Assembly (NCBI RefSeq): GCF_042687825.1
Contig: NZ_JBHUQE010000010.1
Location: 73,780 to 137,779, forward strand
Direction: 5' to 3'
DNA length: 64,000 nucleotides
From: Sedimentitalea sp042687825
GTDB lineage: Bacteria > Pseudomonadota > Alphaproteobacteria > Rhodobacterales > Rhodobacteraceae
Made by a program: the position numbers and the translations under genes. Under the pieces are notes generated by a model, which saw only the letters and a program-made list of their open reading frames with translations, was not told the origin of the DNA and ran no database searches. Positions 50,975 to 59,455 of the stretch are shown here, piece by piece. The first letter of the stretch is position 1; each line of letters begins with the position of its first letter.

Positions 50975-50996
50975 ATTGGGGTTTTTTGGCCCCAAT
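50975..50996 (+). terminator. Stem-loop with a U-rich loop between the OmpA and tadZ genes
   Basis: ATTGGGG and CCCCAAT form a seven-base-pair stem with loop TTTTTTGG, 37 bases past the lipoprotein stop. The T-run is in the loop rather than after the stem, so termination is doubtful; an RNA processing or pausing site is an alternative. Confidence 0.35.
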
Positions 50997-51135
50997 CTCG
51001 CCCAGATTTCCCGCGACATTGTCCTCAATAGGTGACGTGCGACCATAGACGGTCAAACGCCGGCGAACGCAGGACAGCAAGAACGGGCCTTGGGTCCGCA
51101 GCGCCTGCCGAGCCTCGAATTTGGGGACTAAGGCA

Positions 51136-52374
51136 ATGAGCAGTGGACAGGCACAACCAGAAATGAATCCGATCGTGGCCTGCACGATCAGCCGCGATGT
51201 TCAGAATTTCGATTTGCTGATCGAGGACATGGAAACCGCGCTGGGCGAAAGCTGGGGCGATCTGGGCTTTGCCGAAGCGCTGGCGTTCTTTGGCCAGCCC
51301 GAGGCGGACGCGCTGGAATTTGTCGCCCTGGCGATCGACTCGGATGACGAGGACAATCTCGTCCTGATGGGCGAGATCATTACCCAGGCCAAGACCCGCG
51401 GCATCCGCGTCATCCTGATCGCCGAGGATGTCACCCCCGCCTCGCTGCACCAGTTGCTGCGTCAGGGGGCCGACGAATTCGTCCCCTACCCGCTGCCCGA
51501 GAACGAGTTGCAATCGGCCATCGACCGTCTGAACACGCCGGAACCGGAACCCGAGGCGGTGCAACACAATACGCATCAGTTGAAATCCGGCACATCCAAA
51601 GAGGGCGCCGTGATGGTGGTGCATGGTCTGGCCGGCGGCGTCGGATCGACCACGGTGGCGGTGAATATGGCCTGGGAACTGGCCACGATCGACGCCGACG
51701 ACCCTCCCAGCGTCTGCCTGCTGGATCTGGACCTGCAATTCGGCTCGGTGGCGACCTATCTCGACCTGCCCCGGCGCGAAACCGTGCTTGAGATGCTGTC
51801 GGACACCGAGAACATGGACGAAGAGGTGTTCGGACAGGCCCTGCTCAGTTTCGAGGACAAGCTGCAGGTCCTGACCGCACCTTCGGAGCTGGTGCCGCTG
51901 GACATTCTCGGCCCCGAGGATATCGAACGGGTCATCGCCATGGCGCGCAGCCATTTCGACTATGTGGTGATCGACATGCCCTCGACCCTGGTGCATTGGT
52001 CCGAAACCGTGCTGAACGCCGCGCATGTCTACTTTGCGCTGATCGAACTGGACATGCGGTCGGCCCAGAACGCACTGCGCCTGAAGCGGGCGCTGCAATC
52101 CGAGGACCTGCCGTTTCAAAAGCTGCGCTTTGCGCTGAACCGGGCGCCGAAATTTACCGATCTGTCGGGCAAGAGCCGGGTCAAGCGCATGGCCGAAAGC
52201 CTGGGCATCTCGATCGACCTGCAACTGCCCGAGGGTGGCAAGCCGGTGACCCAGGGCGCCGATCATGGCCTGCCCCTGGCCAGCTCGGCCGCCAAGAACC
52301 CGCTGCGCAAGGAAATCGCCAAGCTGGCGCTGTCCCTGCACCAATTGGGCAGCAGCGACGCCAAGGCGGCCTAA
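51136..52374 (+). CDS. tadZ: Pilus localisation ATPase TadZ/CpaE
   Basis: A 412-residue protein with an N-terminal receiver-like domain (about residues 1-135; no obvious phosphorylation role) and a C-terminal ParA/MinD-type ATPase. The deviant Walker A is GLAGGVGSTTVAVNMAWEL, where Gly-Ser-Thr replaces Lys-Ser/Thr; the Walker B region is CLLDLDLQFGSVATYLDL, followed by DYVVIDMPSTLVHW. TadZ/CpaE proteins direct the pilus machine to the cell pole. The replaced lysine is seen in many CpaE proteins. The ATG at 51136 follows GGGGA. Confidence 0.92.
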   Translation: MSSGQAQPEMNPIVACTISRDVQNFDLLIEDMETALGESWGDLGFAEALAFFGQPEADALEFVALAIDSDDEDNLVLMGEIITQAKTRGIRVILIAEDVTPASLHQLLRQGADEFVPYPLPENELQSAIDRLNTPEPEPEAVQHNTHQLKSGTSKEGAVMVVHGLAGGVGSTTVAVNMAWELATIDADDPPSVCLLDLDLQFGSVATYLDLPRRETVLEMLSDTENMDEEVFGQALLSFEDKLQVLTAPSELVPLDILGPEDIERVIAMARSHFDYVVIDMPSTLVHWSETVLNAAHVYFALIELDMRSAQNALRLKRALQSEDLPFQKLRFALNRAPKFTDLSGKSRVKRMAESLGISIDLQLPEGGKPVTQGADHGLPLASSAAKNPLRKEIAKLALSLHQLGSSDAKAA

Positions 52375-52396
52375 TCACCAAGGGGGAGACCCAAGC

Positions 52397-53987
52397 ATGT
52401 TTTCCAAATACAAGAAATCCGCAAAAGCAGCGCCGGCGGTGCAACCGGCGGCCAAGGCCGCAAATGTCGCCGAGGTCAATATCGAGGCCGCACCGGCCCC
52501 CGCCGCCGCCACCCTGCGCCGCCCGATGCCGACCAAGGCGGCCGAGGCCACCAACGCCGACAAGGATCGCAAGCGCAAGGAACGGCTGGGCGAAATCAAG
52601 ATCGAGCTGCACCGCTCGCTGCTGGACAACCTGAACCTGGCGGCCCTGGAACATGCCAGCGAGGCGGAACTGCGTGGCGAAATCAGCAGTATCGCCAGCG
52701 AACTGCTCGAGGAACGCGGGATCATCCTGAACCGCGAGGACCGCCAGACCCTGAACAAGGAACTTTACGACGAGGTCACCGGCCTCGGCCCGCTGGAGAC
52801 GCTGCTGCAGGACGAGACGGTCAACGACATTCTGGTCAACGGCCCGCAACAGGTGTTCGTGGAACGCGCCGGCAAGCTGGAACTCAGCGACATCACCTTT
52901 AAGGACGAGCGTCACCTTCTGCGCATCATCGACAAGATCGTCAGCGCCGTGGGTCGGCGTGTCGATGAATCCAACCCCTATGTCGATGCCCGCCTGGCCG
53001 ATGGGTCGCGGTTCAACGCCATGGTGCCGCCGGTCGCGGTGGATGGCAGCCTGGTCTCGATCCGGAAATTCAAGAAGGACAAGCTGGGCATCGACGACCT
53101 TGTCGGGTTCGGCGCCTTTTCCGAAGAGATGGCGGCCTATCTGCAGGCCGCGGTGGCCACCCGGCTGAACGTGATCGTGTCGGGCGGTACCGGCTCGGGC
53201 AAGACGACGACGCTGAACGCCCTGTCCAGTTTCATCGACAATGCGGAACGCATCCTGACCATCGAGGACACCGCGGAATTGCAATTGCAGCAGACCCATG
53301 TGGGCCGCATGGAAAGCCGCCCGCCCAATGTCGAAGGCAAGGGCGAGGTCAGTCCACGCGACTGTCTGAAAAACGCCCTGCGGATGCGCCCGGACCGCAT
53401 CATCGTCGGCGAGACCCGCGGCGAAGAGGTCATCGACATGCTGCAGGCGATGAACACCGGCCATGACGGTTCGATGACCACGATCCACGCCAACAGCGCC
53501 CGCGACGGGGTCAGCCGTCTGGAAAACATGATCGCGATGGCCGGGATCGAGATGCCGCTGAAGGCGGTGCGCAGCCAGATCTCGTCGGCGGTCAATCTGA
53601 TCGTGCAGGCCAGTCGCCTGCAGGATGGCAGCCGACGGATGACCTCGATCACCGAGATCACCGGCATGGAGGGCGACGTGATCTCGATGCAGGAAATCTT
53701 CAAGTATCAGCGCACCGGGCTGACGCCGGACAACAAGATCATCGGCCATTTCACCGCCACCGGCGTGCGCAGCCATTATTCCGAACGCTTCCGGATGTGG
53801 GGTTATGACCTGCCGGCGGCGATCTATGAACCNAATCTTCAAGTATCAGCGCACCGGGCTGACGCCGGACAACAAGATCATCGGCCATTTCACCGCCACC
53901 GGCGTGCGCAGCCATTATTCCGAACGCTTCCGGATGTGGGGTTATGACCTGCCGGCGGCGATCTATGAACCCACCGTGATGGAGTAG
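52397..53987 (+). CDS. tadA: Pilus secretion ATPase TadA/CpaF, frame broken by an assembly duplication
   Basis: A secretion ATPase of the CpaF/TadA type that powers Flp pilus extension and retraction. A variable N-terminus precedes the N1 domain (DEVTGLGPLETLLQDETVND) and the ATPase core with Walker A VSGGTGSGKTTTLNALSS, Walker B region MRPDRIIVGETRGEEV and HANSARDGVSRLENM. The C-terminus as given is scrambled: 139 bases are repeated in tandem with an N at 53833. Removing one copy restores a 483-residue protein ending LPAAIYEPTVME at 53987. As written the frame would be lost after 53833. The ATG follows GGGGGAGA, and tadB follows by five bases. Confidence 0.9.
53695..53972. repeat. 139-base tandem duplication around a single N
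   Basis: 53695-53833 and 53834-53972 are identical except that base 53833 is N where the second copy has C. The copy lies inside the tadA coding region, shifts its frame (139 is not a multiple of three), and looks like two overlapping contig ends joined without trimming. Confidence 0.95.
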
Positions 53988-53992
53988 AACTG

Positions 53993-54961
53993 ATGGAACT
54001 GAGTGCCGAACCGCTTATCTATGGCCTGATCTTTGTCGGTGTCCTGGTTCTGGTCGAAGGCATCTATCTGGTGGCCTTTGGCAAATCGATCAGCCTGAAC
54101 AGCCGCGTCAACCGGCGGCTGGAAATGCTGGACAAGGGCGCCGGGCGCGAACAGGTGCTGGAACAGCTGCGCAAGGAAATGCGTCAGCACATGAAGACCC
54201 GCACGATCCCGCTGTATTCGCTGCTGGGCGAAAAAGCGCAAAAGGCGGCCATCGCCTTTACCCCGCGCCAGTTGCTGATGATCATGGGCGGCGTATCGGT
54301 CGTGGCCTTTCTGGGGCTGACCATCGGCACGGCAACCGATCTGCCCGTGCGCCTCGTCGCGTCGGTCGGCATCGGTGTGGGCGGTGTCTATTTCTGGGTC
54401 AACGCCAAGGCCAAGAAACGCATGTCGATGATCGAAGAGCAATTGCCCGACGCGGTGGAATTGATGGTGCGCAGCCTGCGGGTCGGTCATCCGTTTTCCT
54501 CCGCCGTCAGCATCGTGTCCAAAGAGATCGAAGACCCGCTGGCCACCGAATTCGGCATCATCGCCGACGAAGCCGCTTATGGGCGCGACATCGGCGAGGC
54601 GCTCAAGGAAATGGCCGAACGTCTGGATATGCAGGATTTGCGCTTTCTGTCGGTGGCGGTCACCATCCAGCAGCAGTCAGGCGGCAACCTGGCCGAGATC
54701 CTGGCCGGTCTGGCCAAGGTGATCCGCGCCCGCTTTCGCCTGTTCCGCCGTGTCAATGCGATCACCGCCGAGGCGAAATGGTCGGGCAAGTTCCTGTCCG
54801 GTTTCCCGCTGTTCTGCCTCTTGGTGATCACCGTCAACGATCCGAACTATTATGACGAGGTGCTGGACCATCCCTGGTTCATTCCCGCCTGTTTCGTCGT
54901 CGGCATCCTGCTGGCTGCCAACCTGCTGGTGATGCGCGTTCTCACTGACATCAAAGTGTAA
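53993..54961 (+). CDS. tadB: Pilus platform protein TadB
   Basis: A 322-residue inner-membrane protein of the type II secretion F family. An N-terminal helix (LIYGLIFVGVLVLVEGIYLV), two central helices (about residues 95-135), then the GspF domain with QLPDAVELMVRSLRVGHPFS, DPLATEFGIIADEAAYGRDI and FLSVAVTIQQQSGGNLAEIL, and two terminal helices. With TadC it forms the platform on which TadA works. It begins five bases after the tadA stop. Confidence 0.95.
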   Translation: MELSAEPLIYGLIFVGVLVLVEGIYLVAFGKSISLNSRVNRRLEMLDKGAGREQVLEQLRKEMRQHMKTRTIPLYSLLGEKAQKAAIAFTPRQLLMIMGGVSVVAFLGLTIGTATDLPVRLVASVGIGVGGVYFWVNAKAKKRMSMIEEQLPDAVELMVRSLRVGHPFSSAVSIVSKEIEDPLATEFGIIADEAAYGRDIGEALKEMAERLDMQDLRFLSVAVTIQQQSGGNLAEILAGLAKVIRARFRLFRRVNAITAEAKWSGKFLSGFPLFCLLVITVNDPNYYDEVLDHPWFIPACFVVGILLAANLLVMRVLTDIKV

Positions 54962-54971
54962 GGAGGCCGAG

Positions 54972-55955
54972 ATGCAATTTCTGACCGATATCAACGATCT
55001 GCTGACCGGTTCGCTGGGCGAGTTCGGACCGATCATCGCCGTTGGCCTGCTGGGGCTGTTCATGGTGCTGCTGACCATTCCCATGATGCTGAACCAGCGC
55101 GAGGATCCGCTGAAGAAACTCAAGCGCGACAACAACCCGGAAAGCGGCGGCAAGGCCAAGAAAGAGCGCCTGCGCCAGACCGGGCGCAACGAACAGCTGC
55201 AGAAATTCGCGACCTTCCTGGAGCCCAAGAACGAAGAGGAACTCTCGGCCATGCAGCTGACGCTGCGCCAGGCCGGATACCAGTCCAAGGACGCGGTGCG
55301 GTTCTTTCACTTTGCCCAGTTTGCGTTGGGCATTCTGGGTCTGATCGGCGGCGTCACCTATATCGGCATGCTGAGTTCCCAGGGCCAGGAACTGGACAAC
55401 CAGCAGATGCTGATGTACGTGCTCGGCCCCGGCGGCGTCGGATACATGTTGCCGAAATACTGGGTGACCCGCCGTGTGGCCGCGCGCAAAGAGGCGATCG
55501 AGCGCGGTTTCCCGGACTCGCTGGACATGATGCTGGTCTGTGTCGAGGCCGGGCAGTCACTGGATCAATCCATTGTCCGGGTCTCGGCGGAATTGCGGGC
55601 CTCGTACCCCGAACTGGCCGAGGAATTCGAAGTCGTCGCCTACGAGATGAAAGCGGGCAAGGACAAGGCGGCCGTCCTGCGCGACATGGGCACCCGCTGC
55701 GGCGTGCAGGACGTTTCGTCCTTTGTCACGGTGCTGATCCAGTCAGCCACGTTCGGCACCTCGATCGCCGATGCCTTGCGCGTTTATGCCGGCGAAATGC
55801 GGGACAAGCGCGTGATGCGCGCCGAAGAGGCCGCAAACAAGTTGCCAACCAAAATGACCCTTGCCACTATGGGCCTCACGGTGCCGCCATTGCTGATCAT
55901 CCTGGTGGGACCTTCGGTGCAGGGCATCTCGAATTTGGGCAACATGAGCAGGTAA
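54972..55955 (+). CDS. tadC: Pilus platform protein TadC
   Basis: A 327-residue second platform protein. It has an N-terminal helix (IIAVGLLGLFMVLLTIPMML), two mid helices, the GspF core FPDSLDMMLVCVEAGQSLDQ, ELAEEFEVVAYEMKAGKDKA and FVTVLIQSATFGTSIADALR, and a final helix (LATMGLTVPPLLIILVG). RMRD-type basic residues (YAGEMRDKRVMRAEEAANKL) are typical. It lies 10 bases after tadB and 4 bases before the TadD gene. Confidence 0.95.
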   Translation: MQFLTDINDLLTGSLGEFGPIIAVGLLGLFMVLLTIPMMLNQREDPLKKLKRDNNPESGGKAKKERLRQTGRNEQLQKFATFLEPKNEEELSAMQLTLRQAGYQSKDAVRFFHFAQFALGILGLIGGVTYIGMLSSQGQELDNQQMLMYVLGPGGVGYMLPKYWVTRRVAARKEAIERGFPDSLDMMLVCVEAGQSLDQSIVRVSAELRASYPELAEEFEVVAYEMKAGKDKAAVLRDMGTRCGVQDVSSFVTVLIQSATFGTSIADALRVYAGEMRDKRVMRAEEAANKLPTKMTLATMGLTVPPLLIILVGPSVQGISNLGNMSR

Positions 55956-55959
55956 ATCC

Positions 55960-56550
55960 ATGCCGCCATCGGGCGAGAGGCCGTCACCGGCTATTCGCAA
56001 TCTGGGCTTGGCCATCGTCCTTTTCGGGGCGATGGCTGCCTGCAGTCCGCGTCCGATTTCGGACGCCCAGGTCGGCCCCTATGCCCCAGGTGTTGACCGC
56101 AGCAAGACGGCGGTCGACGGCATGGAAGTCGGCAACCGGCTGCTGGCCGCCGGGGAATACGAACTGGCGCTGGACGCCTTTACCCGCGCCGCACTGGATC
56201 GTGGCCTGACCGCCGAGGTCCTGACCGGCCTGGGTACCGCGAATCTGGGGCTGGGACGGTTGGGGCAATCCGAGAAACAGCTGCGCGATGCGGTGGCCGC
56301 CGCACCGGACTGGCCCGAAGCCTGGAATAACCTTGGGGTTGTATTGATCGAACAGGGAAAAATTCCCGAAGCGCAACAGATTTTCCGCAAGGCCTATGCA
56401 CTGGACAATGGCGAAAGTGACTCAATCCGGGACAATCTGCGCTTAGCGCTCGCAAAAAACGAAATTTCTGCTATTAATACTGGACAAAACCAAGACTATA
56501 AATTGGTGCGGCGGAGCAGCAGCGACTATCTGATCCGCAAGACACCATGA
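55960..56550 (+). CDS. tadD: TPR lipoprotein TadD
   Basis: A 196-residue lipoprotein with signal LGLAIVLFGAMAAC (Cys28) and three to four TPR units (about residues 55-165; EVGNRLLAAGEYELALDAFT, AWNNLGVVLIEQGKIPEAQQ). TadD proteins act as pilotins or assembly factors for the secretin. The last 60 bases have lower GC than the rest of the gene. It starts four bases after tadC. Confidence 0.85.
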   Translation: MPPSGERPSPAIRNLGLAIVLFGAMAACSPRPISDAQVGPYAPGVDRSKTAVDGMEVGNRLLAAGEYELALDAFTRAALDRGLTAEVLTGLGTANLGLGRLGQSEKQLRDAVAAAPDWPEAWNNLGVVLIEQGKIPEAQQIFRKAYALDNGESDSIRDNLRLALAKNEISAINTGQNQDYKLVRRSSSDYLIRKTP

Positions 56551-56580
56551 CAGAGGCAAAAGCAGTAAAGGACGCAAAAA

Positions 56581-57429
56581 ATGCGCCACCTTCTTCTGAT
56601 CCCTTCGGTCATCGCGGCGGGGCTGACCCTTTCGGCCTGTACCGAAAAGGCCGACGAAACGGTCGAACGGGCCTTTCAGGACGTCAATGTCGTCGATGAA
56701 AGCGATCTGAACGACGTGATGCTGACCGTGTCCGACCCGAACGAGGCGGTCGACTATTTCTCGCGCAGCTTGAAACAGAACCCGAACCGCATCGATTTGC
56801 AGCGCGGCCTGGCCCTGTCGCTGGTCCGCGCCAAGCGTAACACCGAAGGTGTCAGCGCCTGGAAAAAGGTGGTGTCGATGCCCGGGGCGACTTCGGACGA
56901 CAAGATCGAACTGGCCGATGCCCAGATCCGCAACGGCGACTGGAAGGATGCGGAAAAGTCCCTGGACAGCGTGCCGCCCACCTACGAGACCTTCAAACGC
57001 TACCGGCTCGAGGCGATGGTGGCGGATGCCAACCGGGAATGGAAAAAATCCGACAGCTTTTACGAGACCGCCGTCGGCCTGACCACCAAACCCGCCGGGG
57101 TGATGAACAACTGGGGCTATTCCAAGCTGACCCGCGGCGACTATTCCGGTGCGGAACGGTTGTTCGGTCAGGCGATCCGTCAGGACCCGTCGCTGTTCAC
57201 CGCCAAGAACAATCTGGTTCTGGCCCGTGGTGCGCAGCGCAACTATTCCCTGCCGGTGATTCCGATGGATCAGACCGAGCGGGCGGAATTGCTGCACACG
57301 ATGGCGCTGACGGCGATCAAACAGGGCGATGTCAAGACCGGCGAAGGTCTGCTGCGCGAGGCGATCGACACCCATCCGCAGCATTTCGAAGAGGCGACGC
57401 GGTCCCTGCGCGCACTTGAAAGCACCTGA
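56581..57429 (+). CDS. Second TPR lipoprotein of the Tad locus
   Basis: A 282-residue lipoprotein (signal MRHLLLIPSVIAAGLTLSAC, Cys20) with TPR-like repeats over about residues 50-270: DYFSRSLKQNPNRIDLQRGL, LADAQIRNGDWKDAEKSLDS, NNWGYSKLTRGDYSGAERLF and LLREAIDTHPQHFEEATRSL. It is a paralogue-like companion of TadD and presumably helps pilus secretion at the outer membrane. It sits 30 bases after tadD and 5 bases before the peptidase gene. Confidence 0.85.
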   Translation: MRHLLLIPSVIAAGLTLSACTEKADETVERAFQDVNVVDESDLNDVMLTVSDPNEAVDYFSRSLKQNPNRIDLQRGLALSLVRAKRNTEGVSAWKKVVSMPGATSDDKIELADAQIRNGDWKDAEKSLDSVPPTYETFKRYRLEAMVADANREWKKSDSFYETAVGLTTKPAGVMNNWGYSKLTRGDYSGAERLFGQAIRQDPSLFTAKNNLVLARGAQRNYSLPVIPMDQTERAELLHTMALTAIKQGDVKTGEGLLREAIDTHPQHFEEATRSLRALEST

Positions 57430-57434
57430 CGGCA

Positions 57435-57929
57435 ATGTCGGTTTCCGCATCGGCCGCCCTGTGGTTCCTGCCGTTCGTGATTCCGATCTGTTTCTATGTC
57501 GCCTTTACCGACCTGCGCGACATGCGCATCACCAACCAGTCTGTACTGCTGCTGGCGGCGGTGTTTCTGTTGGTCGGGCCATTTCTGCTGCCCCTGTCCA
57601 CCTATGGCATGAGCCTCGTTCAGATGGGCGCGGTGCTGGTGATCGGCATCATCCTGAATGCCGCCGGCGCGGTCGGTGCCGGCGACGCGAAATTCGCCGC
57701 CGCCGCTGCGCCCTATATCGCGGTCGGTGATCTGCGGCTGCTGATCGCGATCTTTGCCGCCAACCTGCTGGCCGCCTTTCTGACCCACCGCCTGGCGAAA
57801 TACACGCCGCTGCGCCGGATCGCACCGGGGTGGAAAAGCTGGGATGCGGGCCTGAAATTCCCGATGGGGCTGTCGCTGGGCGGCACCCTGGCGATCTATC
57901 TGATCCTGGGCGCCAATTTCGGGCGCTAA
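57435..57929 (+). CDS. cpaA: Prepilin peptidase CpaA/TadV
   Basis: A 164-residue aspartyl membrane peptidase (family A24) with about five helices. The two catalytic aspartates lie in YVAFTDLRDMRITNQSV and VGAGDAKFAAAAAPYI (GxGD motif). It should cleave the two pilin precursors after Gly14. It is the short form without the N-methylation domain, as usual for TadV/CpaA. The ATG at 57435 is five bases after the preceding stop. Confidence 0.93.
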   Translation: MSVSASAALWFLPFVIPICFYVAFTDLRDMRITNQSVLLLAAVFLLVGPFLLPLSTYGMSLVQMGAVLVIGIILNAAGAVGAGDAKFAAAAAPYIAVGDLRLLIAIFAANLLAAFLTHRLAKYTPLRRIAPGWKSWDAGLKFPMGLSLGGTLAIYLILGANFGR

Positions 57930-58070
57930 GGGGCGAGGATTCACCGAATCTAAAACTGTCTGCCGCACCCTGTCGGGCAACAGACCGATCAGTGACACAT
58001 GCCCGCCCGCCGCGCCCCCGGGGATGCACCGGGCCCAGACGGACGCGACCCAACCACAGGCAGACCCCCG

Positions 58071-59378
58071 ATGAACATGCAGAACGCCGCGGTGATTCAG
58101 CCGCCCGCCCCCCGCACCATGGCCGAGATGCAGCTGCCCATGGTGATGATGCGCGACATCCTGCTGAAAACCATATTCCGAAAGAACGCCGACACGGTGT
58201 CGGAAATCGCCCAGGCTGTGTGCCTGCCGATGCAGGTCACGCAGGAACTGGTGGACATCGCCCGCGATCAGCGCCTGCTTGAGGCCACCGGCACCCTGAA
58301 CGCCAACAGCGGCAACGAAATGGGCTATCAGTTGACCGATGCCGGCAAGGCACGGGCGTTGGACGCCTTGGCGCAATCCGAGTATTTCGGTGCCATGCCG
58401 GTGCCGCTGGACGTTTACCGCGAACAGGTCAAACGCCAGTCCATACGCAACATCCAGGTCACGCGCGATCAACTGGTCCGGGCGATGGGGCATCTGGTTC
58501 TGCCGGACAGCCTGCTCGATCACCTGGGCCCCGCGGTCAGTGCCGGGCGCTCGATCCTGATGTACGGGCCCCCCGGCAACGGCAAGTCCTCGATCTCGAA
58601 CGGCATCCGCGACGCGCTGGGCGACCGGGTCTATGTGCCGCGCGCCATCGAGTATTCCGGCCAGGTCATCACCGTTTACGACCCGATCGTGCATTGCGCC
58701 GTTGACGAGGTGCGCGACGATCCGACCACGCTGCGCCGCGTGAAACGGTTCGATACGCGCTATGTCTGTTGCGAACGCCCCACGGTGGTTACCGGCGGCG
58801 AACTGTCGCTGAAAATGCTGGACCTGGTCTATAACCCCACGGCGCGCACCTATCAGGCACCGCTTCAGCTGAAATCCACCGGCGGCATTTTCATCGTCGA
58901 CGACCTGGGCCGGCAAGAAGAGCCGCCACAGGCGCTGATCAACCGCTGGATCGTGCCGCTGGAGGAAAACAAGGATATTCTGGGTCTGCAATCGGGGGAA
59001 AAATTCGAGGTGCCCTTCGACACGCTGGTGATCTTTTCCACCAACTTTCACCCGAACGAGATCTTTGACCAGGCCGCCCTGCGCCGGATCTTCTTCAAGA
59101 TCAAGATCGACGGCCCCAGCCAGGAAAACTTTCTCAAGATCTTTGCCCTGGTGGCCCGGGCAAAGGGCATGCCGCTGGATGAACCGACCCTGCTGCATCT
59201 GCTCAGGGTCAAATATCCGACGATCGACAACATCTTTGCCAATTATCAGCCGGTCTTTCTGATCGATCAGATGATCGCGATCTGCGAATTCGAGGGCATT
59301 CCCTATCAGATGAGCCCGGACCTGATCGACCGGGCCTGGGCCAACATGTTCGTGCGGGACGAGAAAATCGTGAAGTGA
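58071..59378 (+). CDS. AAA+ ATPase of the Tad locus
   Basis: A 435-residue AAA+ protein. An N-terminal winged-helix-like region (about residues 25-105; DTVSEIAQAVCLPMQVTQEL) precedes the ATPase with Walker A YGPPGNGKSSISNGIRD, Walker B GIFIVDDLGRQEEPP, and sensor-1-like VIFSTNFHPNEIF with ALRRIFFKIKID as the arginine finger region. No membrane segment is visible. Its job is unknown; it could remodel or regulate the pilus machine. It follows cpaA by 141 bases. An earlier start at 57999 would add a Pro/Arg-rich stretch; ATG 58071 has only AGGCAGA upstream. Confidence 0.8.
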   Translation: MNMQNAAVIQPPAPRTMAEMQLPMVMMRDILLKTIFRKNADTVSEIAQAVCLPMQVTQELVDIARDQRLLEATGTLNANSGNEMGYQLTDAGKARALDALAQSEYFGAMPVPLDVYREQVKRQSIRNIQVTRDQLVRAMGHLVLPDSLLDHLGPAVSAGRSILMYGPPGNGKSSISNGIRDALGDRVYVPRAIEYSGQVITVYDPIVHCAVDEVRDDPTTLRRVKRFDTRYVCCERPTVVTGGELSLKMLDLVYNPTARTYQAPLQLKSTGGIFIVDDLGRQEEPPQALINRWIVPLEENKDILGLQSGEKFEVPFDTLVIFSTNFHPNEIFDQAALRRIFFKIKIDGPSQENFLKIFALVARAKGMPLDEPTLLHLLRVKYPTIDNIFANYQPVFLIDQMIAICEFEGIPYQMSPDLIDRAWANMFVRDEKIVK

Positions 59379-59455
59379 CCCGCCCTGCCGCGACCGGCAA
59401 GGCGCCAGCGGGTTTGGGGGCTGTCCCGGGGACGGGGCTGCGATAGACTGCAGGC

